Virus record (IMG/VR): IMGVR_UViG_3300007609_000003
Span: 124,001 to 188,000 of that record
DNA: 64,000 nt
Direction: 5' to 3' (one strand)
From: a virus
Part shown: positions 33,141 to 41,274 of the stretch, in pieces
Layout: each line of letters starts with the position of its first letter
How positions within the stretch are numbered: position 1 is the first letter of the stretch
Notes under the pieces: model-generated
What the model saw: the letters and a program-made list of their open reading frames with translations, nothing else
Told to the model about the DNA's origin: nothing
Databases searched by the model: none
Made by a program: the position numbers and the translations under genes

Positions 33141-33808
33141 TATTCACCTTTTTCGTATTTTGACTTTGTATCAATTCCAACGTAGTAAGATACATCAGCA
33201 CCTTTAAAATAGGAGATACCTTTTGCGCAAAGAGTTACCTCATAGTCTTGTGGGAGCAACTTGAGGTTATCAGTCTTAATGATGATTGTAAACGTATCGT
33301 TCGTAGTACCGATCTCTACACCATACGCGTCGGCAGTTGGGTTCTTACTGTCGATTGCACGTAGGAAACATTTACCATCTTCACCGACGAATGCGATCTC
33401 TTCAAACTGCAGGACACCAGCGGCCTTAAGGACAGACTGAAGGTCGTCCCATACTACGTTTACTTGTACGTCTTCTGAAGGAATAGAAAGCTCTTTCTCG
33501 GGTGGTGCGATAACCATAGAAGGATCTGCATGAACATATTTTGTTTTCTTTTTGTTACCTTCAGAAATAGTAAAGTAACGATCGTTGAACTGTACATCAG
33601 GATCTTGGTGAAGGCTGAGGATCGAAAGAAAACGAGACAGATCATAGATAACAGCTTGTTCAGGGATATCATCTTCGATGTTTGCGATTGCAATCAGTGT
33701 TTTTTCTGGTGTAACTGTCTTAAGAACGTTGCCGGGTTTCATAATAATAGATTTATTAATCGTCGCAAAGCTTTTTAGGATAGTAAGGGTACGGTCAGAA
33801 ATTTTCAT
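33140..33808 (-). CDS. 45: Sliding clamp gp45
   Basis: 222 residues (T4: 228). Opens 'MKISDRTLTILKSFATINKS' like T4 gp45. The trimeric ring holds gp43 on DNA and, in T4, also acts as the mobile activator of late transcription with gp55 and gp33. It starts the gp45-gp44-gp62-regA operon and has a consensus early promoter (33843-33871). Several other proteins in this window end in peptides that could bind it. Confidence 0.93.
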   Translation of the reverse strand: MKISDRTLTILKSFATINKSIIMKPGNVLKTVTPEKTLIAIANIEDDIPEQAVIYDLSRFLSILSLHQDPDVQFNDRYFTISEGNKKKTKYVHADPSMVIAPPEKELSIPSEDVQVNVVWDDLQSVLKAAGVLQFEEIAFVGEDGKCFLRAIDSKNPTADAYGVEIGTTNDTFTIIIKTDNLKLLPQDYEVTLCAKGISYFKGADVSYYVGIDTKSKYEKGE

Positions 33809-33842
33809 TATATAGTTTCTCCTTGGTTACGTATATACTCTA

Positions 33843-33871
33843 AATATATCATAGGTATAGGTAAATGTCAA
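33843..33871 (-). promoter_or_regulatory. Sigma70-type early promoter for gp45 operon
   Basis: TTGACA (33871-33866), 17-base spacer, TATATT (33848-33843), followed by AAGGAG before the gp45 ATG. Near-perfect host consensus. Confidence 0.85.
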
Positions 33872-33878
33872 TCATAAT

Positions 33879-34757
33879 TTAAGGTCGAAAGGCCTTTTTA
33901 GTTTTCTTTTTGTAGTTCTTTGGATTAGATTCCTTTGTAGCTGTTGCGCTAACTCCTAGAGTACTTACAGCACCAAGGGATCCACGGAATACATAGTTTC
34001 CTACGTGCTGCAGTTCCATCCAAGGACACATATGAACCTTAATACCAATTTTAGTCGCGTTTCGGCAGAAGAAGTAATCTTCTGATAGATAACGATTTGA
34101 GTCCGGATCAATTTCGCAATCAAAGAACGCCGTGATCTGATGTGAACCATCGAAGTTCTTTGTTCTTGCGTGGTCAGGAGTATATTTGAGTTCAGGATAT
34201 GCTTCTGCGTATTTCTCTAGCGCTTCACGGGGTATCAGCATAAATCCTGTACCAGCTTCACTTACCTCAACCGGTTCATCAATTCGGAAAGATGTTACAC
34301 CCTTGGCCATATTGAACACGTAGTCACCAGCATAGTAATCTAAATGAAACGGACTTTCATCAGCTTTGCCAAGTTCCACGGCCTTCTTTACCTTTTCCCA
34401 GGCAATAGTCTTTTTAGGATACGGTCCGGTCATAATATCGTATGTTTCCGGATTTAGAGTTTGAATTCCTAGTAATGAGAGTACATCATTTGCTTTAAAC
34501 CCGATATCTGAGTCAATGAACATAAGGTGAGTACAGTCAGAACGAAGGAACTCATCTACCACATAGTTCCTTGCGCGCTGAACTAAGCTCTCGTTGAATA
34601 GGTAATAGAACCTTACGTCGATCCCATACTTTGCACACATGGACGCAAGATCGTTCGTTGATTTGCAGAAAGTACCTGCACACTGTCCTCCATACATTGG
34701 AGCACCAATGAATATAGAATACTTTTGAAGATGCTCGGTTGTAATTTGGATATCCAT
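33879..34757 (-). CDS. GT-A-type glycosyltransferase-like protein
   Basis: 292 residues. 'YSIFIGAPMYGGQCAG' begins the domain. 'ESLVQRARNYVVDEF' is followed by 'CTHLMFIDSDIGF', which carries the Asp-x-Asp metal/nucleotide-binding motif of GT-A folds. Later 'EVSEAGTGFMLIPREAL' and 'YLSEDYFFCRNATKIG' resemble the acceptor-side E-D of such enzymes. The C-terminus is Lys-rich. Similar genes exist in marine T4-like phages. The target could be DNA, a virion protein or a cell-surface glycan; its place at the end of the DNA-modification block suggests DNA (inference). Confidence 0.65.
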   Translation of the reverse strand: MDIQITTEHLQKYSIFIGAPMYGGQCAGTFCKSTNDLASMCAKYGIDVRFYYLFNESLVQRARNYVVDEFLRSDCTHLMFIDSDIGFKANDVLSLLGIQTLNPETYDIMTGPYPKKTIAWEKVKKAVELGKADESPFHLDYYAGDYVFNMAKGVTSFRIDEPVEVSEAGTGFMLIPREALEKYAEAYPELKYTPDHARTKNFDGSHQITAFFDCEIDPDSNRYLSEDYFFCRNATKIGIKVHMCPWMELQHVGNYVFRGSLGAVSTLGVSATATKESNPKNYKKKTKKAFRP

Positions 34758-34769
34758 AATATAATTCCT

Positions 34770-35396
34770 TTATAGTAATTCTAAGTCGTTTTCTGCACGG
34801 TGGATCTGTTGCATTCTAAGTACGTCAGCTAGGATATCCCACGCGCTGTCGTGCTTTTTAAACTTTGCATTCCAAGTATTTTCGTCCGTCATAGGAGTAA
34901 AACCGTTCTGCTTTGGGAAGTTGAGTTTGGCGTCGATATAAGTACGAGTATCACGTACTCTCCAATACTTTAGGTATTCTTCCATATGTAAAAGTTTATC
35001 TTCCGCTTCAAAGATCCTCGAAAGAATGATTGGATCAAACGTGTTCGATCGGCTCCACCAGAAATCAATCTTTGGAGACTCAATTAAAAACTCGTGAAAG
35101 CTCTTAATGAATTCCTTTACGGTTAGATCCGATTTCTTTGGAGAAACATTGGCACGAACCTCAGGATCCTGTTCTTCCCAGAACTGTAATGTACTCTTAT
35201 CAATTTCCCAACCGTAGTTCTTAACTTGGTCGGCAACCGAGAGTTTGAACTTTCTTGTCTCTTTTATACTATCAAGCGTATATGGATTGGAAGAAAAGCG
35301 GTCGGTATTGAATACCATAACAGAACAATCTACGATGGCGCACTTTGATGCATCTTTTCCCATAGTCTCAAAGTCAATAATAAAGTGGTTACTCAT
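34770..35396 (-). CDS. dexA: Exonuclease A (DexA)
   Basis: 208 residues (T4 DexA: 227). DnaQ-like 3'-5' exonuclease: 'FIIDFETMGKDASKCAIVD' carries DxE, 'WWSRSNTFDPIILSRIFE' carries the second Asp, and 'KKHDSAWDILADVLRMQ' carries the HxAxxD motif. T4 DexA is a non-essential single-strand exonuclease. Its ATG overlaps the TGA of the methyltransferase gene (ATGA). Confidence 0.88.
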   Translation of the reverse strand: MSNHFIIDFETMGKDASKCAIVDCSVMVFNTDRFSSNPYTLDSIKETRKFKLSVADQVKNYGWEIDKSTLQFWEEQDPEVRANVSPKKSDLTVKEFIKSFHEFLIESPKIDFWWSRSNTFDPIILSRIFEAEDKLLHMEEYLKYWRVRDTRTYIDAKLNFPKQNGFTPMTDENTWNAKFKKHDSAWDILADVLRMQQIHRAENDLELL

Positions 35397-36607
35397 GCGA
35401 AGAATTCCTCTAGTGTGGCCATATCAGTCTTTCCGAGCGGATCGTTTTCCATTCTCTCGTAATGATTGTTCTGGCGTAGATAGTTTGTATCAGATAGTTC
35501 CAATTCACCACGAACGAACTTTCCAATCTCAGTGTGTATATCACGAGACGTAGGTACCGGTACGTTCTGCGCAATATGGTTCATTTTTGCGAGACCACCG
35601 ACGAGTTCAAAGTCGTCAGGGAATCCCATCATATGTAATGCCTCACGAATAGTTAATGAACGATCGTGGATAGGATGAATAGTATCGGCAAGATTTCTAC
35701 CAATTACAGCATTCATACATTCATCAAACACGTGAGTAGAACTGTCCCATACACCTTTACCCATTGCGTACTTTTTAATCGCGTGATCCGATACCTTAAC
35801 TCCACGTTCGTGACCAACTTCTTTAAACCACTTGTTTGCTTCTTCGAGCAATCCTTGGCGTTGGATATATGTAAAGGCTGTAATATTTTGATTACGAATT
35901 AGAATATCCCTTGGGTTCTCGTTTGTTCTCGATTTGAGGAACTGAAAGTATGGTTCATCATCGAGCTTTTGGTTAATAATTAGATCCTGCTGTAGTTGCT
36001 TTTCATCAACTTCAGTTACATAGTCCCTAAAGTTCTTACGATCTCGTTTGTACCAGGACATGATTGGAGCCTTTTCTGATTTCCAACCGATCGCAAAGGT
36101 ACGATCGCGAGCTTGAGGAATACCGTGATACTTGGTAGAAGTTTTGTATAGAGTTAAACTATAACCTCTTTTGTTGCAAATGTCAAACAAATTGTTTGCA
36201 ACTTCACGACCTTTATTTGTATAGAGGGCAGGAGCGTTCTCGACTACGACTGCCTTTGCACCGAATAGATCAAAACCGTCCTCAAATACTTTGTACATCC
36301 ATTCGTTCTTTGCGCATCCTGCGCCTTTTGCTTCTTCGGTCTTACCGGTGTTCAATTGCGACAACGCAGCACAGGGTGGAGTACCCGACACAACATCAAC
36401 CTTATGAATTGGTGGACCTTCGTCTAGGAGCCGATATTCCAATCCACGACCCTTTACGTTATTCTGGTAGTTAACATAGTGGCTATCATTTGCTTGGAAC
36501 CCGTCGTAGGAATAGATTGCCTCTGGTGGTTTACCAAAAGCTTTTTCTGCTCCTAACATTTGACCGCCGATGAGTGGTATATGTGATGCCCATGTAATAT
36601 TGCTCAT
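35393..36607 (-). CDS. C5-cytosine DNA methyltransferase with polymerase-like C-terminal tail
   Basis: 404 residues. C5-methyltransferase motifs: I-like 'HIPLIGGQMLGAE', IV 'SGTPPCAALSQLN' (catalytic Cys ~79), VI 'VVVENAPAL' (Glu ~123), VIII 'IPQARDRTFAIGW', and IX/X 'LTIREALHMMGFPDDF' with 'PVPTSRDIH'. It should transfer or handle a group at cytosine C5. The last residues, ATLEEFFA, match the tails of the neighbouring glycosyltransferase and of gp43, suggesting sliding-clamp binding. In a phage that also has dCMP hydroxymethylase, its substrate may be residual cytosine or hydroxymethylcytosine (inference). Confidence 0.85.
   Translation of the reverse strand: MSNITWASHIPLIGGQMLGAEKAFGKPPEAIYSYDGFQANDSHYVNYQNNVKGRGLEYRLLDEGPPIHKVDVVSGTPPCAALSQLNTGKTEEAKGAGCAKNEWMYKVFEDGFDLFGAKAVVVENAPALYTNKGREVANNLFDICNKRGYSLTLYKTSTKYHGIPQARDRTFAIGWKSEKAPIMSWYKRDRKNFRDYVTEVDEKQLQQDLIINQKLDDEPYFQFLKSRTNENPRDILIRNQNITAFTYIQRQGLLEEANKWFKEVGHERGVKVSDHAIKKYAMGKGVWDSSTHVFDECMNAVIGRNLADTIHPIHDRSLTIREALHMMGFPDDFELVGGLAKMNHIAQNVPVPTSRDIHTEIGKFVRGELELSDTNYLRQNNHYERMENDPLGKTDMATLEEFFA
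36158..36186 (-). promoter_or_regulatory. Possible internal sigma70 promoter in the methyltransferase gene
   Basis: TTGACA (36186-36181), 17-base spacer, TATAGT (36163-36158) on the coding strand. The match is as good as the intergenic promoters, but it lies in codons for FDICNKRGYS, so it could be chance. If active it would add transcripts for DexA and the GT-A-like gene. Confidence 0.3.
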
Positions 36608-36619
36608 TATTCTTATTCC

Positions 36620-37864
36620 CTATGCAAAAAAGTCTTCAAGTGTTGATACGGTTTTCTTTTCATACTTGCTCGTATCCGGCTGAATATAATTCGGATCCAC
36701 TGAGGACATGATCTTGTTGTTTATAAATGTTCCATCGTAGTATTCTGGTTTAAGAACTGCTTTACGCAGATTGGCGAGTACTTCTTCATACCGCGCTTTA
36801 TCATCAATAAGACTCTGCATGCGTTCATAGAACTCAGATGGAGTTTGTGGACGAAGAAACATCGGAATAGGTAGATGACCTTGCGTATCATATGAAGGAT
36901 GAAGGAAAGGAATTACGCCGGCGTGGATCATTTCGATATACTTTGATGTGGTCCAACCTTCTTTAATCGGAATAATGAAGGTAAACTTTACATCTTGTAA
37001 TTTGTTCTGCAGTTCACTAAGATGAAGGGATCCTTTGAAACGACTGTCCTCTCCAGTCACGTCTGACCATTTACCATATACTTCTACGTCGTCAAACTTA
37101 TTCAATACCCATTCCTTGAGTAGATTATAACGAGACGGTTTACCTTCGTTGAGAACAACCATGAAGTCGGTGTTACGATCCATGTTTACCTGTTCACCGT
37201 ATTCATAGTCCCCGCAGAACGCAGTCTCCATACCAGCATACTCTGATTTAACTACACGAGTAATACGTTCCTGGTCCTCATAGTTACGAATAGCAAAGGT
37301 TTCATATTCATAATCAAACTGGCCGAGAGATTTCATTGGCATATGGAACACGTCACGCGGTTGCTTTATGGTATAACGCGGATCGTTTACGATCTCAACG
37401 TAAGGTGGCTTTTCTTCATTCAGCCAAGTAGTAATCGGGGTTGTGTACCACTTAGACATGTCGAGAGTGGCGGCAGGTTTTCCGTCGTTACCCTCTCTTA
37501 CCTTTTGAATACGATTTGGAATAGTCACGTTACTCATTTGACCAATCATCATAATCGTAAAATCGAGTGTAAGGTTCTTTTCTTTAAAGTAGGTAATGAT
37601 ATGGTTGAAGTACTTCTCAGAGATCTCTAACCCAACGCCTTCCCATACATCGACCACGTTATCATATGGAAACAACTCGTTCTTTTCAATATCAGATAGA
37701 GTGGCGTAGTCAGAGCGACCTACGATATAAAAATTTTTGTCCGGATTGTTGTTCGCTACAGCGCGTAGAGTGCAGGATGCTTCGTTGTCTCCGCCAATCG
37801 GAGAGTACTTGTTTGTTCTAAATTTAATAGATTTGCCTACTTTTGCAAAGCCGATGTTTTTCAT
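36620..37864 (-). CDS. GT-B-type glycosyltransferase, candidate DNA base glycosyltransferase, clamp-tail
   Basis: 414 residues. The second half shows the GT-B donor domain: 'VEVYGKWSD', 'KGSLHLSELQNKLQDVKFTF', 'IIPIKEGWTTSKYIEMIHAG', 'VIPFLHPSYDTQGHLP', then a run of helices as in T4 beta-glucosyltransferase (same order of elements, little identity). The C-terminal STLEDFFA matches the gp43 and methyltransferase ends. T4 alpha-glucosyltransferase has been reported to contact gp45, so clamp tethering of a DNA glycosyltransferase has precedent. It lies in one operon with gp42, a nucleotidyltransferase-kinase and a HAD phosphatase. Sugar and exact acceptor are unknown. Confidence 0.65.
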   Translation of the reverse strand: MKNIGFAKVGKSIKFRTNKYSPIGGDNEASCTLRAVANNNPDKNFYIVGRSDYATLSDIEKNELFPYDNVVDVWEGVGLEISEKYFNHIITYFKEKNLTLDFTIMMIGQMSNVTIPNRIQKVREGNDGKPAATLDMSKWYTTPITTWLNEEKPPYVEIVNDPRYTIKQPRDVFHMPMKSLGQFDYEYETFAIRNYEDQERITRVVKSEYAGMETAFCGDYEYGEQVNMDRNTDFMVVLNEGKPSRYNLLKEWVLNKFDDVEVYGKWSDVTGEDSRFKGSLHLSELQNKLQDVKFTFIIPIKEGWTTSKYIEMIHAGVIPFLHPSYDTQGHLPIPMFLRPQTPSEFYERMQSLIDDKARYEEVLANLRKAVLKPEYYDGTFINNKIMSSVDPNYIQPDTSKYEKKTVSTLEDFFA

Positions 37865-37865
37865 T

Positions 37866-38228
37866 TTAACCCCATTCTATAAATTTGACAAAATCCTGCG
37901 GAAGCATTGCTTTGTCATCAACATAATAAACGCCGTATGGTTTACCCCATACGATCTCGTCGTATGGTACCTCGTACTTTTCTAACCAATCGGTAGTAAT
38001 CTTTCCGACATCATCGATAATTTTATTTATATCGCCGTCGTGAGTCACCATTCTACGAGCCGTATGAATTACGATCCGATAGCCCTTTTCTCTTGCGATC
38101 TTTAGGCTATTAATCATTTCAGTCTTAGGACTGGCCATACTATACTTTTCATAACTATCCTTTCTTCCATGGAGTGGAATGCAGATAGTATCATCAAGAT
38201 CCATTACTATTGTTTGTTGCGTATTCAT
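37866..38228 (-). CDS. HAD-family phosphatase (capsule-biosynthesis type)
   Basis: 120 residues. HAD motif I 'VMDLDDTICIP' (residues 8-18), motif II 'IHTARRM', and the C-terminal 'WGKPYGVYYVDDKAML' with motif IV DD. Short HAD proteins of this class occur in sugar-nucleotide and capsule clusters, where they remove phosphate from sugar phosphates. It overlaps the nucleotidyltransferase-kinase gene by 35 bases and precedes the glycosyltransferase by one base, so it probably serves the same pathway. Confidence 0.75.
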   Translation of the reverse strand: MNTQQTIVMDLDDTICIPLHGRKDSYEKYSMASPKTEMINSLKIAREKGYRIVIHTARRMVTHDGDINKIIDDVGKITTDWLEKYEVPYDEIVWGKPYGVYYVDDKAMLPQDFVKFIEWG

Positions 38229-39684
38229 TCACATAACCTATCATTCTCTGTTGTCTTTGTTCACAATCGTAGTGCAGCTTAATGCAGGTAGCAATAAGTA
38301 GAGCACCACCGTCAATGATCTCATCGTATTCTTCTGGATAGTATTTCATTACCATCTTTGAGAAACTTTCTTTGACGTAACTCGGATATTTATGCCCGGT
38401 GACTAGTTCGTTATATCCATGGTAAAGATCGTGAGACAACTTGCACATATCGTATAGGTAGTCGCCACCACATCCTACATGATTTCCATACGAACCGCGT
38501 GGATCTAACAGTGTGATGCTATCGTTATATGGATTATATAGAATGTTACCAAAGTGCAGATCACCGTGCATTGCTGCAACGGGTCGAGCCTTCTTCAAAC
38601 ATCTTTGGGCTACTTCTGTATAATATGGAGAGAAACCGTATGAAGGCAACCTTTCGGCGGTCTTTTCAATCCACATTGCTTCGGCGTTTACATAAAAGTC
38701 TGCAGTGAATTGAAGATCCGCTCTGGTATGAAAGTGTTTCTGCATTACGTTTATTACTTTTTCGATTAAGTAGTCAATCGTACTGTTCGAAATATCCTCG
38801 TGCATAAACAGGTCTGACAGTAGCACGCCGGACTCGTATGACATTGACAGTGCATAGTTGTTCTCAAGGATCTTTGGTACCATCATCTTTTGATGAGAGT
38901 TGAGTGAGTCATACCACAACTTCTCGTTCATAACAGTCTTAACCGCAAACTTGTTCTTAGGATCTGGGTTCTTAGTAACTACATTGAGATCCGGATCATA
39001 TTCAAAGGAGTTGAACTCACGGGCTTTAAAGGTAAGGAACTCGGCACATGTTCTATGATAGGATGAGATGTCGCCAATGTCATACCACCCGTTCGTATAG
39101 ATACGCTTGTACTGAGAGCCGTATGCGTCGAGCGCAGCAGAGATATCGTAGTCATCAGTATTTCGAAAGGCCGAAGTTGCGATCGTACCGTCACTGAAAC
39201 TATACAGTCCTACGAGAGCAACCGCGTCTGCGATCGTTTCCTTTGGTTTGTTGTAGTATTGCTTACCATCCCACATACACCAAGCAAAGTGATCCTCTAC
39301 ATCTTTTACTAATAGAAAGTCTTTACCCAATGGAAGGTTTTCATCAAGGATGATTGCGTCTCCGAGCCATACAACGAGTGGAAGATCTGAATCATCAAGT
39401 TCATCGATGCCAACTCGAATAGCATCGCGGGGACCGTTCAACGATCCCTGTTTTACACAATGAATATTATCGTACTTACTCTTTTCTGCCCATTCTCGGA
39501 TGTCGTTATGTTTTCCATCAACGATAACGATCTCGGCTACATCAGGAGTATTCTTATAGATGGACTCAATGATATACTCGATCGTAGGCTTGCCATGAAC
39601 ACGGACCATCGCCTTTGAGCAGTTTGATGTTAAGGGTCGTAGGCGAGTTGCTTCACCCGCCGCCGGTATTACTACATTGATCAT
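38194..39684 (-). CDS. Sugar nucleotidyltransferase-kinase fusion
   Basis: 496 residues from the ATG at 39684 (GGAGAGGA six bases upstream; earlier Mets lack a site). Residues 1-235 are a sugar-1-phosphate nucleotidyltransferase: 'VIPAAGEATRLRPLTSNCSK', 'VVWLGDAI', 'NGWYDIGD'. Residues ~280-480 are an aminoglycoside/choline kinase-like fold: 'AAMHGDLHFGNILYN' (catalytic HGDxxxxN) and 'ITLLDPRGSYGNHVG' (metal Asp). One protein could thus phosphorylate a sugar or alcohol and activate it to an NDP-linked donor. This supports donor synthesis for the neighbouring glycosyltransferase. The substrate is not deducible. Confidence 0.8.
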   Translation of the reverse strand: MINVVIPAAGEATRLRPLTSNCSKAMVRVHGKPTIEYIIESIYKNTPDVAEIVIVDGKHNDIREWAEKSKYDNIHCVKQGSLNGPRDAIRVGIDELDDSDLPLVVWLGDAIILDENLPLGKDFLLVKDVEDHFAWCMWDGKQYYNKPKETIADAVALVGLYSFSDGTIATSAFRNTDDYDISAALDAYGSQYKRIYTNGWYDIGDISSYHRTCAEFLTFKAREFNSFEYDPDLNVVTKNPDPKNKFAVKTVMNEKLWYDSLNSHQKMMVPKILENNYALSMSYESGVLLSDLFMHEDISNSTIDYLIEKVINVMQKHFHTRADLQFTADFYVNAEAMWIEKTAERLPSYGFSPYYTEVAQRCLKKARPVAAMHGDLHFGNILYNPYNDSITLLDPRGSYGNHVGCGGDYLYDMCKLSHDLYHGYNELVTGHKYPSYVKESFSKMVMKYYPEEYDEIIDGGALLIATCIKLHYDCEQRQQRMIGYVNEYATNNSNGS

Positions 39685-40321
39685 ATTGTCCTCTCCATGC
39701 ATCGTATTCATCTTCAAGATTAACCCACTGCATTTTTGTATATCGTGTTTGCGCAGAAAAACGTTTATCCCAAATTATCCACATATATGCAATCATCCCT
39801 CCTATTTGATCCTTCTTTTCGACAGGTTCAACTAGACCAGAATCAAATTTAGCGCGATCTGATAGAAATATTATATCACTTGGTGGGTTATTTGTAAATA
39901 GTTTTTTTCTCTTTTTTCCTTCAAGAAACGTTAAGCGAAGAAACATTGCGGTGTAACTGTATTCATCAATCCACTTTTCGGCCAACTTACGAGGCAGGTC
40001 CTTATGATACGGTGGATTGGTTACTACACCTTCGGCAAAGTCTTGCTTTGGAGTCTCAAGAGCGTCGTGTGATGTATTTATGCTACATAGAGAGTCTTTG
40101 TATTCGTGTAGGTCATGGCTTAAAACATTATGACCATTTCGAGCAAGTTCAACAGAAATGTTACCCTTTCCTGCGCAGGGTTCAAAAATGTTCTGCGGTG
40201 GTCTATTATATTTGCATAGTATGTAGGTAGCAAGAGGAGGGGTCGGATAGAAGTCGTTCTTCTTACGATTTGGATCGTTCTTTTTTACGCCAACGTATAT
40301 ATCTGTTAAGTTCTTAGCCAA
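39653..40321 (-). CDS. N6-adenine/N4-cytosine-type DNA methyltransferase-like protein
   Basis: 222 residues, start TTG at 40321 (no nearby ATG; AGGTGA upstream). SAM-binding 'IFEPCAGKGNISVELARNGH' and catalytic 'TNPPYHK' (NPPY) are typical of amino-methyltransferases; N-terminal 'KKNDFYPTPPLATYILCKY' is the usual lead-in. No target-recognition domain is evident, so it may have short or little specificity. It overlaps the dCMP deaminase by eight bases and the nucleotidyltransferase gene by 32 bases. Confidence 0.75.
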   Translation of the reverse strand: MAKNLTDIYVGVKKNDPNRKKNDFYPTPPLATYILCKYNRPPQNIFEPCAGKGNISVELARNGHNVLSHDLHEYKDSLCSINTSHDALETPKQDFAEGVVTNPPYHKDLPRKLAEKWIDEYSYTAMFLRLTFLEGKKRKKLFTNNPPSDIIFLSDRAKFDSGLVEPVEKKDQIGGMIAYMWIIWDKRFSAQTRYTKMQWVNLEDEYDAWRGQYDQCSNTGGG

Positions 40322-40865
40322 GGATCGTCACCTGAACGTTTGCTTCTTTAAACATCGGAGCACTTCTTTCTTCCCATATTTTTTGCCAATCACCTTTTTC
40401 TGATTTAAACGTAGGTATAACAACGCGTTTGATGCCAGCTTGGATAACGCATTTCGCACAATCTGAACATACAGGCAAACCATGTACATACATTGTAGCA
40501 CCGTTGAGACTTACACCAGAATACAAAGCATTCATTAGAGCATTCATTTCCGCGTGAATGACTAATCGGTACTTTTCAGGTCGGTCATTTAAACGTTCTT
40601 GAGTATCATCAATACCTTTTGGAAATCCGTTATAACCTGTGGCCAAGATACGATGCTCGTCGTTAACTGCAACAGCACCAATTTGGCTCGTAGGATCTTT
40701 ACTCCAAGATGCAATTAGTTTGGCCATTTCCATGAAACGGTTGTCCCACTTTTTCATTTTAGAAGTTATCTCTCTATCTTTTAGCCGAATATATTCTTCA
40801 TATGGTTCCTGCCTATTTACAGCGTCGTAGTCAGGGTAACCTTTTTCAAAAACAGGGCTTGTCAT
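40314..40865 (-). CDS. cd: dCMP deaminase
   Basis: 183 residues (T4: 193). Zinc site 'IHAEMNALMNALYSG' (HAE) and 'VHGLPVCSDCAKCVIQAGIK' (PxxCxxC), with 'DPTSQIGAVAVNDEHRILAT' and 'GYNGFPKGIDD'. It turns dCMP into dUMP for thymidylate synthesis, and in T4 balances dCMP between dTMP and hydroxymethyl-dCMP. The ATGA overlap with the next gene shows coupling. Confidence 0.93.
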   Translation of the reverse strand: MTSPVFEKGYPDYDAVNRQEPYEEYIRLKDREITSKMKKWDNRFMEMAKLIASWSKDPTSQIGAVAVNDEHRILATGYNGFPKGIDDTQERLNDRPEKYRLVIHAEMNALMNALYSGVSLNGATMYVHGLPVCSDCAKCVIQAGIKRVVIPTFKSEKGDWQKIWEERSAPMFKEANVQVTILG

Positions 40866-41062
40866 TTATTCTCCTTGACCCATTCTTCTTCGCCTGCGTA
40901 TGTGGAACATTTATCGAGTTTGGATTGAGCGTAGAACAAAACTTCATACAACTCTTGTTTACACCCAAATGTAACAAAACCATCCATGCGAGGATCCGAC
41001 TCCGCAAACGCAATCTTGTCGATTTCGTGCTTAATTTTATCTATTGACCAGTTTTTAATCAT
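40862..41062 (-). CDS. Small unknown protein in nucleotide-metabolism operon
   Basis: 66 residues (MIKNWSIDKIKHEIDKIAFA…). Soluble, charged, no motif recognised. It is joined to the dCMP deaminase by ATGA and to the gene before it by an eight-base overlap, with GGAGxx-type spacing in the upstream coding sequence. Presence in a tight operon supports that it is real. Confidence 0.55.
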   Translation of the reverse strand: MIKNWSIDKIKHEIDKIAFAESDPRMDGFVTFGCKQELYEVLFYAQSKLDKCSTYAGEEEWVKENK

Positions 41063-41273
41063 CTATTCTACTCCATTTAAGTCCAAAACAAATTCTTTGC
41101 ATAAATCTATGAAATGCATTTGGCTGATTACCTTCTACCACAAGGTATACATGGTCTGGCGTAAGCTGACACTGCCATGATGCTTTAGGTGGCGAATAAA
41201 TTTTGTAACCGCCGCCGCTGATTGCTTCTTCTACAGAAGAAAACTGTATAGCCTTTACATCTATCTCATCCAT
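41055..41273 (-). CDS. Small unknown protein downstream of gp42
   Basis: 72 residues (MDEIDVKAIQFSSVEEAISG…) containing 'GGGYKIYSPPKASWQCQLTP'. It begins one base after the gp42 stop and overlaps the next small gene. Function unknown. Confidence 0.55.
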   Translation of the reverse strand: MDEIDVKAIQFSSVEEAISGGGYKIYSPPKASWQCQLTPDHVYLVVEGNQPNAFHRFMQRICFGLKWSRIDD

Positions 41274-41274
41274 G

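Noticed and set aside
38024-38031. Exact TATAAATA on the minus strand inside the HAD phosphatase gene
   Set aside because: It falls in codons for GDINKI far from any start codon. One or two chance matches are expected in AT-rich sequence of this length.
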